Positions 20,758 through 32,100 of a stretch of 64,000 nucleotides of DNA are shown in pieces. Each line of letters opens with the position of its first letter. Position 1 is the stretch's first letter. The translations under genes and the position numbers were made by a program. Under the pieces are notes generated by a model. That model ran no database searches, was not told where the DNA came from, and saw only the letters and a list, made by a program, of their open reading frames with translations. Source of the stretch: Amyloporia xantha (Eukaryota; Basidiomycota; Agaricomycetes; Polyporales; Adustoporiaceae); NCBI GenBank assembly GCA_036971615.1, contig JAYKKR010000020.1, forward strand, positions 558,001 to 622,000, given 5' to 3'.

Positions 20758-21918
20758 GTTGGTTATGTGGGTCGTAGATGGTCGTGAAGAGATGGAGTGA
20801 GTCAGATTGGGACAGGGGAGGATATAAGTAGGGCGAGGTGAGGAGCACTCTGGGCGGATGCGGTGATCGATGCGTCAGGCACCCAGTCTATGTGGAGTGG
20901 CGTGCCCAGAGCTGCGGTGACTTTGTCCTGCGCATGAATGACGTCAGGCACGAGAAGCACTGGTGGGGTTAGCTCGACCAGGAAAGCCTGACGCGTCTCG
21001 CTAGCCACCGACGCGTCTCCAGGCGAGTAATGGCCATTGTCCTCAGGCAAGGCTTCAACAAACAATGCTTAGTATCAGCGGTGTGGAAGAGAGAGTACAT
21101 GAACGTTCAGGTCAATAGCCTCTTTTTCTTTTTCTTCTTCCGACTTTACTAGTATGACTCGGGGCTCGACGCATGACGTCGTGACTCCCGGATGATGGAA
21201 GGCGACGGCAGGTAAGTAGCTACTATGCAGCGATGTGCACGTCACATGCGACCGGTTGCAACCACGGGCCAGCTTCGTTCACCGGTCCAAATACCAAGTA
21301 CTTTGAGGTCCAGATCGTTACCGCAAATGGTAGCTATCCTTCCTAATCTGTATGTTATTTTTCTTCCTGTCAGTCCCGGTATCGTCGCTTCTATTCATCT
21401 GACATGACCTGTTTTCCAAGCTCTGGAACGTATATAAAGATGCCCTCCCGTCTTCGAAGGGTGTATCCAACTTTTCCCCCGCTCTGAGTCTTCCGAGTCT
21501 CTCCCCTGGTGCGGTCCAGCGACGAGACCGCGCGCGCCGAGCTAGACGGTCTGAGCTTATATTAATTGTAGATTATACTGGTCAGCACCGAAGTACTGAA
21601 GCTTCAAACCGAATCTTACAAGCCACCGAGCGAACATACGAGGACTTCTAGCTACTCTCGAGCACGAAATGGCCTCACGAAAAGCCATGTACCGCCCCGT
21701 GTCCACGTGACCGCGCCGGGACAATGCAAATTGCCAATTTCCCCAGTGGCACCGACAACGTTAACGTCTCCTGTCCGACTCCCAATCACCCCTCTTCCCC
21801 TTCCTCTCTGCTAGCTCGGCTCGGACACACATTACTGCCCTTTGTGCTCGACTGACTATCTCTTCTGCCACCTCAGCCAGCAACCGCCACCTCGCCACTC
21901 AGCCTCTCTGCGTCCGCA
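20758..21918. promoter_or_regulatory. divergent intergenic region with a TATA box
   Basis: Separates PMP3-like (minus) and ERG26 (plus). TATATAAA at 21431-21438 on the plus strand is the clearest core promoter. It lies about 480 bases before the ERG26 ATG, so either a long 5' UTR or an unrecognised short transcript starts here. No other gene is supported. Confidence 0.4.
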
Positions 21919-23273
21919 ATGCCAGACTCATATCTTGTCACCGGCGGCAACGGCCTCCTAGGCCAGCACGTCGTCCGCCTCCTTCTCGAGCGTGGCGAGA
22001 CGGACGTGGCCGTATTCGACATTGCCCCTGCTCCCACCGAGGATGAGCGCGTCAAGGTATTCATCGGTGACATCACACATCAGACGCAATTCGCCCAGGC
22101 GGTGCAGGATGTGAGTCTCCTCTCTTTTGTCCGCAGATGCGAGCCTCTTGCTCTGCTCGTCGCGGCTGTGGGACAAAGGTGTCATTGCCAGGTCATTCCT
22201 ACTGTCCTATTCCATCTCTCACAGCGACCGATCACATACTGAAGGCGGCCTAGTGCAACGCGACGTGCATCATCCACACCGCCGCGCTCATCCAGGGCGC
22301 ACCACGCGCTGCTATGATCCGCGTGAACGTCATGGGCACCGAACGCGTCATCGCCGCGGCGAAGGCGCACGGCGTCGCGAAGCTCGTGTTCACCAGCAGC
22401 GCGAGCGTCGTGTTCGACGGGCGCGACCAGCCGGGCGTCGACGAGAGTGCGCCGTACCCGGACGTGCCCTTCGACGACTACAACGCGAGCAAGGCGGCCG
22501 CGGAGCGCCTGGTCATCGCCGCGAACGAGACGCGAGAAGGTGGCCTGAAGACAACGTCGCTGCGAGTGGCAGGGCTCTTTGGGTGCGTGCCCCCATAATT
22601 CGTTCTGCAGCCTGAACACCCACCGAACTTTTCCCGGCCCCCTCCCCATTCCCGCTCTCGCTCCACAGCCCCGGCGACCGCCACGCGATTCCAGGCTTCA
22701 TGTCCGCGTTAGAGGCCGGGCGCACGGGCGTGCAGATCGGAGACAACACGAACCTCTTCGACTTCACCTACATCCCGAACGCCGCACATGCGCACCTGCT
22801 CGCCGCCGAACGCCTCACACCCACGCACCCGCAGCACGCACGCGTCGCGGGGCACGTCTTCTTCATCACGAACGGGCAGCCGCTGCCGTTCTGGGACTTC
22901 CCGCGGATGCTGTGGCGCGAGGCGGGGCACGTGCCCGCGCGGACGACGGTGCTCCCACGGTGGCTTGCGCTGGGCCTCGCGGCGCTCATGGAGGCGTGGG
23001 CGTGGCTCGTGGGCGGGGAGGCGGTGCTGACGCGGTTCAGGGTCGTGTATGTGACGTCGACGCGGTGGTGCGATATCCGCGCAGCGAGGGAGGCGCTGGG
23101 TTATGCCCCGCTGTTCACGGTGGAGGATGGGGTGCGGGCGTCGGTGAAGGTGCGTGGGCTTTTTTCTTTCTTTGCTTTGGGGAGCCTGCGCCCGTTGCGG
23201 GGTGCTGTGATGCTGATTGGGGATCTAGTGGTGGACGGAGACACAGAGCAGTCGTGCGAAGAAGGAGCTGTGA
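21919..23273 (+). CDS. ERG26: C-4 sterol carboxylate 3-dehydrogenase (decarboxylating), ERG26
   Basis: NAD-dependent enzyme of ergosterol synthesis that oxidises and decarboxylates 4-carboxysterols in the ER demethylation complex. Exons 21919-22110, 22254-22582, 22669-23149 and 23229-23273 give 348 residues. The Rossmann motif TGGNGLLGQH is at residues 8-17. The short-chain dehydrogenase/3beta-HSD catalytic Ser region is TSSAS (about 112-116) and YNASK places Tyr140 and Lys144. The third exon carries PGDRHAIPGF and LFDFTYIPNAAHAHLLA, typical of 3beta-HSD/ERG26. A hydrophobic stretch around WLALGLAALMEAWAWL may be a membrane-associated helix. The last exon encodes only 14 residues (WWTETQSSRAKKEL), in line with the family ending. 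Coding GC is clearly higher than in the flanks. Confidence 0.92.
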
Positions 23274-23330
23274 TGCCGTGGCGAAGTGGGGCTCTCGGTT
23301 GGCCTTGGGGCGCTCCGAGGTGTATTTCAC

Positions 23331-24030
23331 ATCTCGGAACTTCGTAGGACCCTACGGCGCTGGTTACGTCTACTGGAAGCGAGTCGTACATTCGTCGAGG
23401 ACCACCGATCATGCCTTCCTTCCTCTTTGGGATCATGGGATGCCGGTACACCAGTACAACAATACAAAAACCACCCTGGCTGGTGGTCAGCACACTGTGC
23501 AGCTCTATGTGCGCGATGATAGCTCATTAATATAATCAGCGTAATTTCATCCATTGCGAGCGTTCGAGATGGTGGTCCTGGTGAGACGCTGACCAGTGAC
23601 CAGTGGTCATGTGCAATGGACGGAGATAAGTGGTTCCCAACTTGCGTCAGGCGTGGCTGGATATATCTGCTGCGCATCCACATTTACATCGAGGAACTTC
23701 GTAGGACCTTCCCGGCGCTGGTTACGTCTACTGACTGTGAGTCGTATTCTCGTCAAAGACCACCGATCATGGGATACCGTTAAACCAATATAACAATACA
23801 AAAGACCACCCTGGTCGGCGGTAGTCCACTTGGCAGCTCGGTATGCGCGATGATAGTGTCTTAATGCAATCAGTGTAATTTCATGCATTGCGCGCGTTCG
23901 AGACGATTGTTCCTGGCGGGACGCTGACCAGCGAGTGACAGGCGTGCAATGCACGGAAATAAGAGGTGGTTCTCGGCTTGCAATTGCGCCAGGTGTGGCC
24001 GGGTATATCTGCTGCGCATCCAGCGTTCTG
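23331..24030. repeat. two-copy tandem repeat, period about 357 bp
   Basis: Copy 1 starts ATCTCGGAACTTCGTAGGACC near 23331 and copy 2 starts ATCGAGGAACTTCGTAGGACC near 23688. Both run to TATCTGCTGCGCATCCA (ending near 23680 and 24030). Similarity is moderate with several indels. It lies immediately 3' of ERG26 and has no conserved open frame. Confidence 0.75.
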
Positions 24031-24373
24031 TGCATGAGCATGTGCATGTGCGTAGGTAAGGCGGGACGACGAATGCATATGGCCGTGCTTGTTCTGCTGC
24101 TTCCGCAGCATGCCCATCCCATTGGAGGATTGGGTAGCAGCGAGGACCGTCGTCTAATCGGCGCTAATGCTCCACCGCTACAGCCAGCGCAACGGTCAAT
24201 CAGCGACTCGGAGGGTCCACCCCTGGCTCGAGTCAGCCGTCTGTCCAGGGCCCAGGCTGCTCTCCTGCGTTCAGCATATACATTGTCATTGACGGTACGA
24301 CGTATACGTAGCGGTGCGTAGCTTATGCGCCACGATCGGAACAACAGCACGATCGTGAGCCGCGGCTGTTCAA

Positions 24374-24898
24374 TCTAGTGCTGCCGTGAGGTGAGGTGAA
24401 GGTCACCTCGAGGTAACTCCGACGTTCACCTCATTTACTTCGAGGTGGCTGAAATTTACCTTGAGGTACCTTGAGGTGACCGGCTAAAGCCGACCAGAGT
24501 CACTCTCTCCTGATCAGGATGTGGTGGCTGCGCGACCAACTGCAATAGAAAACTGTTCGGAGTGGCTGTAGATAGTTTATTCATGGATTACTTGCTTCAG
24601 AGCATATATGAAATGCAGTTGATATTTAATATGCATTTAAAAACAAATTTTAGGGATAGGACATGCTACTGTTCACTTGAGGTACTGAATTCGCCAGAGC
24701 TCACGAGCGTTGTCACCGGTAGCCGCGCTCGTGACGATGAGATAACGTGACCATTTACCTTGGGTGCTTGGCCATCAATTACCTCGAGGTACCTCAAGGA
24801 AAAACCACCTCAAGGTACCTTGAGGTGGCAAGCCGAGATTCCGAACCACCTCAAGCCACCTTGAGCCTCAAGGTACCTCACCTCACGGCAGCACTAGA
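24374..24898. mobile_element. non-autonomous TIR element (MITE-like), about 520 bp
   Basis: A perfect 24-bp terminal inverted repeat: the left end begins TCTAGTGCTGCCGTGAGGTG at 24374, the right end is its reverse complement at 24875-24898. Inside both ends are runs of AGGTACCTTGAGGT-type subrepeats that extend the foldback. TA sits inside each terminus, so a TA target duplication (Tc1/mariner-like) is possible. The centre is AT-rich and non-coding, with no transposase. Confidence 0.8.
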
Positions 24899-26143
24899 AC
24901 TTCAATCACTAACTCAGGCACGCCGGGCCCACCTTGCATCGACGTTGACAAGAAGATCCTGTCATGGATGTCTCGGGCCCTTCATTATACCAGGCACTGG
25001 GCACTGGCATGTGTTGGCTCATATCTCCGTCCAAGCGCCATTGTGATCCATCGGCGTCCGAGTCGAGACTGGAGAAGCCACTGCATAATACATGCACACA
25101 GAGGAGCTGTCTCGTCCGCCATCCGCGCGAGTTGAGATGCGGACATAATTTCTGCGGAGTCTCCTTCAGGTTCGAGGGTGCATGGAATGAGGGATGGACA
25201 TACGATGCGTAGGGCTGGAGGACGGCCGTAGGTGCACCGGCATCGATAAATGCACCTCAAGCTTGAGGCAGTGGGATTCCCACTAAGTCCATGGCGAGCT
25301 GCGGTGTTTGCAAATACTAAAGCAATGTCTTCGTGGAGTTCGTATGTACCGCATTCACTTCGCCATCGCTTCTCTATGCAGTAGTTCAAGTGTGGGTGCG
25401 AAACCTATAATATTCTCTGCATCCCACGTCCGGGGGCCGTATCCTGCCATACACCCGACGTCATTCAACTGCATAATCAATCTACCGCTTCTACTCGCAG
25501 TCGCGCACACATCCACTGGTCGTGTCAATTTCTATATTCACGTATTAGGCATTCTAGTCTTACACTCTATGTACACTACTTTGCTGCACAACAACAGTTG
25601 CCACTTTTTGGGAAGAGTTCGATTGTACCCGTATATCTAGCTAGGGCCGGAGCTAGTATGAAAGATGATGTTAAAGATATGGATGAATGCCACAGAGCGA
25701 AGAGATGCGTGAACGGCCAACAAGAACCCGGGGGATGGAAGAGATGAAGCATCGAAGCGAAGCGAAGGCAGACCGAAGGCGAACGGGAACGCAGGCATTG
25801 CTCAATGCCCACGGACGATTATGGCAGGACGGCGAGGCAGACGCGGAAACAGAGACAAGAGGTTAAAAAACGAGCGTGTGCGTGTGAGATCCAGATGCGT
25901 ATGGTACAAATGTTGCGAATTCTGATGACAATGACAATGCTTGCGCGTGTTGCAGAGAGGCCACGGGAGGGCGAAGAGAATGTGTGCGCGCAGAAATACA
26001 GCGGAGAAAGCTAGGGGGGAAGAGATTAAGGAGAGTGCGAGGGAATAGAAAGCGACTGCCAAGCGCGTGATATTAGAGTCCGGTTGCGTTCGTTGAGTTC
26101 AGCTCGGTCTGCATCCACGTCCGCGGCTCGGGCGTTGGACGTC
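24899..26143. other. intergenic region
   Basis: 1.2 kb between the TIR element and the 3' end of the next gene. Open frames are short and compositionally random. Confidence 0.4.
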
Positions 26144-28011
26144 CTAACTGATGTAGTGCCACGCCAAGCTGACGCGCCCGACCTCCTTTATGTAGACCTG
26201 AGCCTGCACTCGGCACACCTGCAGCAACGAAGCAAGTCAGCTCGCGTCCACCTAAACGGCAACACCGGCTGCACACTCACCATATCCGCCACCTCCCATT
26301 CCCGCCAGTACACGTGCAAGCTCCCGTCTTCCTGCCGCTCGATCTTGCGGATCTCGCCGAAGCTCTCGCACCACCGCACGACGTTGTCGTGCCGTCTTTT
26401 GCTCTCTTTGGATCTCCGCTCGAGATCGCGCTCGGTCATGTTATCCTCGGACTCGCCCTGCGAAACACCCGTGATGACGAGCTTCTTCCCGCGGCGGCGG
26501 ACGCGGCGCTTGAGCGCGAGCGACGAGAAGAACGACGGCGGACGCTGAGGGACGAGGAAAGATGGAGAAGGCGTGCCGGGCGAGGGCAAGGGCAGGGTCG
26601 GCTCTGGCGGGGGAGAAGTAGGCGAGGGCGGCCGCTCGTACGGCATATCCTGATACTGGAACGGAGGCAGCAGGGCTTGCGCAGTCGACGAGCGCCGCTC
26701 GCCCGGTATCCGCGCCATGTCCGCCTCCCCGGGCATGAACGACTCCGAAGTGAACGAGAACGGGTCCATCAATTTCGGAGGCGGACTGGGGCCCGTCGGC
26801 TCGGCGGGCGTAGGCAGGCTCGACGCCGACGAAGTGGCGGACGAGCTCGACGATGACGAGGACGATGCCGATGCGGACATCGGGGCAGGCAAGGGAGGCA
26901 GGGGCAGCGAGAGCGACGGGCGGGGAATCACCATCTCGAATTGCGGCTCCTTCGACTCGGAGCGCCGGCTGATGTCCAGCACTTCCTGCTCTGCTGCGGG
27001 CGCGGGCGCGGGCGTGGGCGGGCCGGGGGGAAGAGCAGGAGCCTTGCCCAATGAGCCCGAGCGGCCTCGCGTGATGAAGCTGAGCAGCCGGTCGCGTCTC
27101 CTGCCGTTCGACGGGCCCTGTGATCCTGCGCCGGAGGGCGAGGTAGGGCTCGCGGTCACGCGGCTGGTCGACGGCGTAGGCCTCGACGCAACAGAGTCAA
27201 GCGACCACCGAGAGGACGGCTGAGGGATATCATTCTCACAAGACTCACGCCGGCTTGAGAATGGTATCGACGAAGGCGGCAATGCCGGTGTCTCCGCCGT
27301 CGGCGTCTTCGCGGTAGGCGAAGCAACAAACGTCGTCGGTGACATCGGCGAGCGGTTCGGAGTCGACGACGCCGATGCCAGCACCGGGAGAGTACGCAAT
27401 TGGGGCGACGACGTCGACGTCGAGAGCGTGGGCAGAGTCGGCCGCTGCTTCCGCTTCGGACTCTGGCTGCCGCCCGTCAGAGCAGGCTTGATCGCTTCGC
27501 CAGTGCTGCGGCCAATGCTAGCGCTAGCACTCCTAGCCCGTCCTGCGCTCATGGACGACTTCGCCGAGTCATCCCCGTTCATCAGCGCCTGAGGGTCCAT
27601 CACGTACACCCCGCATCTTTTCTCGTTGGGAGAATCCCTCTCCTCCAGGAGTTCCAGTGTCGAAGATATGGACGGGAACGTCGCGTGCCTCTGGACAGCC
27701 GCAGGCCGCCCATGAGAACTTTTTGACTCGCTGCTCACGCTCGACGGCTGTGGGCCGCGGGGAAACGTGTGCGCCTTGGGCGACCGCGGGGGAGAAGACG
27801 ACAGCCGTGGCGAGGAAGGGGGTGTCGGCGTCGGCGTTGATGGCGCAGTGGTAGCGCGGGACGAAGGCGTAAATGCCGACTGCAGAGGCGACCGTGGTGG
27901 CGTTTTTGAGATCGACGGCGGTAGCGGTGATCGTGGAGAAGGAGGCGGAGCGTCTGGGACACCCTTACGAACCAGCGATGGGCGAGGAATCTCCGGCAGG
28001 GGCTGGAACAT
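26144..28011 (-). CDS. Ser/Pro-rich protein with a small C-terminal RNA-binding-like domain
   Basis: Exons 28011-26281 and 26218-26144 with a 62-nt phase-0 intron; 601 residues. Residues 1-500 are disordered, rich in SP, TP and PPSP motifs, with poly-Ser near 390; proline-directed kinase sites are abundant. A basic segment KRRVRRRGKK lies near residue 510. The ordered C-terminal part (about 535-601) reads VRWCESFGEIRKIERQEDGSLHV, then YWREWEVADMV joined by splicing to CRVQAQVYIKEVG and SLAWHYIS. The alternation of a charged helix and strands suggests an RRM-like fold; this is inference. An alternative 3' frame (HQLGRPTPEPRTW) is open, but no acceptor fits it. Function unknown. Confidence 0.7.
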
Positions 28012-28575
28012 AGTTCAAGGTCAGCATCCGTGCACACAAGGACCGTCAAATGTGAAAGTACACAGAGCTGGCACGCGGAACGTTCATACAGCGGCAGCAC
28101 ATGTCCTGCCACGACCTCGCCATCTCCCACCATCTCTTCGCCGTTCTCACATCCGTCTCCCAGATAGCTCCCGCCGATGTTCGCATCTGAGCACATCGCA
28201 CCGCACCATCTCGCATCTGCCAAAGCCCTGCTGCCAACTACTGAACGCGAACGGGCTTATACCCGATCGGGAAAACCTCTGCCACGGGATTTGCCGAATG
28301 TGCTGAAACACTGCTCAGTCCCCAGCGCTTATGGATCACCCCTGGCTAGAACGGTTCAAGCAGGAAGCTCGAAGCAACCAACGCTAACTTAGCGCGTCGA
28401 AGCCGTGTCGCGTAAGACGTCGAGATCAACGCACTCACGCGACCCACGGGAACGACGCGAGAGATGATGGTTCAACAGCAGAAGGTCCTGTCCGATGACG
28501 CGCCGTCACGCCGGCCACAATATTGAATTCAAGTTCAATTAGTTGGCATATCCCCATTGTGGCCGCGTCCGCACT
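28012..28575. promoter_or_regulatory. upstream region of the Ser/Pro-rich gene
   Basis: 560 bases between two minus-strand genes. It must carry the promoter of the downstream gene. No specific element is recognised. Confidence 0.35.
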
Positions 28576-29118
28576 CTAATCCGCACTTCTGACGCGAGCG
28601 ATGAGCGGAGGCGGCCACGATAGCTTGGACATGATGCGTGGGTGGTGGTACGGGCCGCTGAAGGGAACGGAATGCGTTACTCACTTTGTCCTTCTCACTG
28701 TACGCGCGATGGTGTTGCAGCACAAGGCTGCGACGCGTTGAATTCGTCACTGAACACCGTGGGTCGGAGAACAGCGTCGGGTCATAGAGGTGAGGCATGC
28801 ACGCGTCGACATCCTCTTCTATGATGGCGTTCATCAGCGCGTGAGCATAGGCAAAGAGCACGATCATTGAGAACACTCACCGTCATCAAGCATAACAGAC
28901 AGATTGACTGCTGAATCACCAGCCGCTTCTGATACCCACCTATACTCGGCCTGAATCCACTGATCATCCATGAACGAAGACTTGCTCTCGAGACGCGCGC
29001 CGTCCGATGCACGGGGGTCGTCTCTTCCTTGGATGCACAGCTGGGAGAGGAGCTCGAGTTTCGCGTCGAGCTCGTCCCCGCTCGTCTCGAGACTGCGTTT
29101 GGCGACAGATGAGTGCAT
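28576..29118 (-). CDS. small three-exon protein of unknown function
   Basis: Exons 29118-28881, 28818-28685 and 28623-28576 give 139 residues with consistent phases (1, 0) and introns of 62 and 61 nt. The N-terminus is charged (MHSSVAKRSLETSGDELDAK) with a leucine-rich helix, then QWIQAEYRWVSEAAGDSAVN. The second exon is acidic then Arg-rich (EEDVDACMPHLYDP, NSTRRSLVLQHHRAYSEKD). The short last exon ends LIARVRSAD. No signal peptide, membrane span or known motif is seen. Support is the clean splice structure only. Confidence 0.5.
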
Positions 29119-32100
29119 AATCCGGCTATGAGGGTGCGGGATAAACGCGAAACACGATGAGAAAGGCGAAGTTTTAAATGGTACGTAAGGGTCCGCACCA
29201 GAGCCTATGCACGGCGACCGCTTACGCTACGAGGCTAGACGGGTGTTACGTACACAGACGCGTATGTTCGAGCACACCGGGCAGGCACGCGAACTTGAAG
29301 TCGGGCGTAGACCGGGGAAGGTGTCGTGTCGGACGTCGTGTCGGATGGTGATGACGGGGGGAAGGGGAGCCAACGGGGACGTGACATGGGCTGGGTATTT
29401 GAAGGGTGGACGTGCGCGGTGTCCTTCGGTTCGCAGCTGCATCAATTCCAGAAGCCCTGGAATGCGAACTCTCATAATTTTTCGGAATTCCCATCTCGGG
29501 CCTCGAACCCATCACCGCTTATGTAATGGCACCCTCATTTCTCGTCCAATCGGCTCCGCGCGGTAACCTAAATATGCGCGCGGTGATGGCATAAGTACTG
29601 ATGGCATGCTTGTTTTGCCGCCACCAGAAACTCTGTCTTCCGGGTCGAGCGCGGTCCAAGCGAGTTGGTGGTGGCTTCGCTAATTCCAGGTAATCCTCTG
29701 ATTCCTCTCAGAATTCTGAAGCTTAAGCTTGTTCATCGCCTCCGTCCTTCTGCTCAATACACTCCCATGAAACACGCCCGGGCAAAGCCTCGGATGTATG
29801 CCGGCACTCTCTCACCAATGCTGATTGGCGTGCCCCGCAGTGTGCGCCCTCATCCGGCATCACTCTGGCTTCTAGGGCCACTTGCCTCGTTCGGAACGCG
29901 ACAATCCAGATTGCGTGCTTACTCACTGTATTTTCTCAAATGGGGAACCAGCAAGCGATCTTACTGAGCAGCAAAGTCGGCCGACCACTCAATTCTAGCC
30001 ACTTCGTTCGATCACTCTTTTTCAAAATAAAGTCCACGAATTTGTATATACTCCATAAACGTTTCCGCTCCCTCAAGCACTTACTTATTTAGGCTGTTCA
30101 CATATGGCTAAATCCGAGCGCGCCACATCAGCCACCCGCGCAAGGTATATCATTTCCTGACGTTTGCGAGCTATCTTCAAGTCTCAGACTTTTTATACAG
30201 ACTGTGAATGCATAGAAAAGCAATCAAATGACCCTTTTAATTTTTTACCAAGTCTGTGGCTAGGAAAAACCTTCACCGATACCAGGACCGAGCCAGATCT
30301 GCTTCAGATCTGGCCGTAGTTGCCACAAGCTGCCGAGTGGAAACGACCAAAACGGGTAGGTAATCAAGTGAGCGCGAGCCAACCTTACTCACTACCTCCA
30401 GTTGAACGTACCACTTGAGATTATACCGTAGTTGGGACTCTTTGGACCGTTATGGCCTCTTTCAGCTTCGCTTCTTTCATACGACCTCTGGCTGCACGCT
30501 GCAGACCTCATCCGATGCATCTCTCGTATCGACGCAAACCGAGCGACTTCGAATCCGTTCTCGTCGGCCTATCTCAATACAAGTTGGATCTCAGCTCTCA
30601 GTATGTATAGGCCGAACTACCCGCGATGGCTGTCCCTTTCACAGGAACGAACATCTACTGCAGATGGGCTGCGCTACCTGGATATAACGTTGCTCGATTC
30701 GGATAGCTCACCAACTGCCTAGTTGACCGGAGGATTGAATCTGGGATTGCTCTACTTGGGTGCTGACGTGAACGGTCCTTCTGTACTCAGTACCGAGTGC
30801 GGAAACTGCTCCGCGTCAGGACTCTGGTGAGTCCCCCAAGAGCCTCGATCCCAATGTACAGCTACTCGTTCAGACTTTTGCCACACAACCTTTCACCCAA
30901 AAGGCTAGTTCTGGCCCAAAGTAGGATCGAACCACTCTGAATATCGCCAAGTTCTAGAAAATCACAACACTATTAAATGGGTTTGCGAATACGTGCCGGT
31001 CCTCGTCAACAACGCTGGTGCGGGCAGTAATAGCAAAAAAGGAGTATCACGACGTCTTCTATATTTTAGATATCTCAACTCCTCTGGCTACCTCTCGATC
31101 ATTTCTGGTAGCCCCGAATGTTTGCGACGTGCAGCCCTGACCGACGACGGCTTGCCGAGGTCATGCACTTCGGCCATGATAGGATGCAACGCGTCGACCA
31201 CAATCTGTTCAGAGAGGGCCGTCTCGAATCATCAAGCACCAAACATTTCGCCTATCCGTCGCCGGGGTCCTCCCGCTTCCAGCTGCAGGCCTCTCGACAG
31301 CATATGCATTCGGTAACTCAAAGGCCCCACTCCACTCTTCGTTAGCACGCTCCTTTCCATACTCGTTCCGCGATCTGAGCGCCGTATCTCAACATGCATA
31401 CGAGGTTCCTGAGCACAATGCTTCCTCATCTAGAGCTATCCCTTACTGTGCAATGATCAAGAGATCGACTAATCTCCGTTCGCTCCCTTTCAGTCTCTGC
31501 ATCATCCGGGTGCACTTCATAGACGTTGTCCCGAAGAGAACCTGTCATTATTGATTTGGATCCCTTTGGGGAGGTGTTCAGACAGTCAGCCTGTAGCGGA
31601 GACGGGATGCAGGATTGCGACTTCGTGCTGGGATGCTCGGCAGCGACGCTGTCAAATCAACGTGGTACGGCCATCATACGTACACGAGGCAGCCGTCGTA
31701 ATCCCACTGCCAGGAGCAGAGTGCATCCGTGTGCCGCGAATTGAAGGCCCTTGACATTGACGTGTCTGCCAGCCCGCGGACTCGGCGGACGATGCTTCAG
31801 AGTGAGTATCTTGCCGTCTCGGGCTCTGTCTCTCGCGGAGCCTGTATATGGCGGCATCCCAGCACAATCTTCGCACTATCTCTATGACCCTGGGTCTGGC
31901 ACTGGCCTGTGTCAGCATCTATCCATCTATGTGTTGGCGAATGCATGCCCTTGACAATCTTTGCTCCTGGTAATCCGTTCCTCGTCATGCTGTCGCCTCT
32001 TACAGACTCCGTTGGGAGCAGTCATGTCTCTCCTGGCATGGTCTGGCCGAGAGCAGTCGCATCTCCCTTGACACGGTCTACGGAGTCTCTGTGTGCTGAT

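Noticed and set aside
26073..26276. Alternative 3' exon of the Ser/Pro-rich gene ending in the PEPRTW-containing frame
   Set aside because: Reads like protein, but no GT-AG junction connects it in frame to the preceding exon, whereas the chosen junction is clean.
26314..27223. Plus-strand frames antisense to the Ser/Pro-rich protein
   Set aside because: Shadows of a biased coding strand; Arg/Asp-rich with no signals of their own.
29485..29525. TTCGAG-containing stretch resembling a tRNA T-arm on the minus strand
   Set aside because: No A-box, anticodon stem or acceptor pairing could be found at the right distance.
30993..31035. PVLVNNAGAG peptide resembling the NNAG motif of short-chain dehydrogenases
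   Set aside because: No Rossmann glycine motif upstream and no YxxxK downstream in any frame; probably coincidence or a tiny relic.
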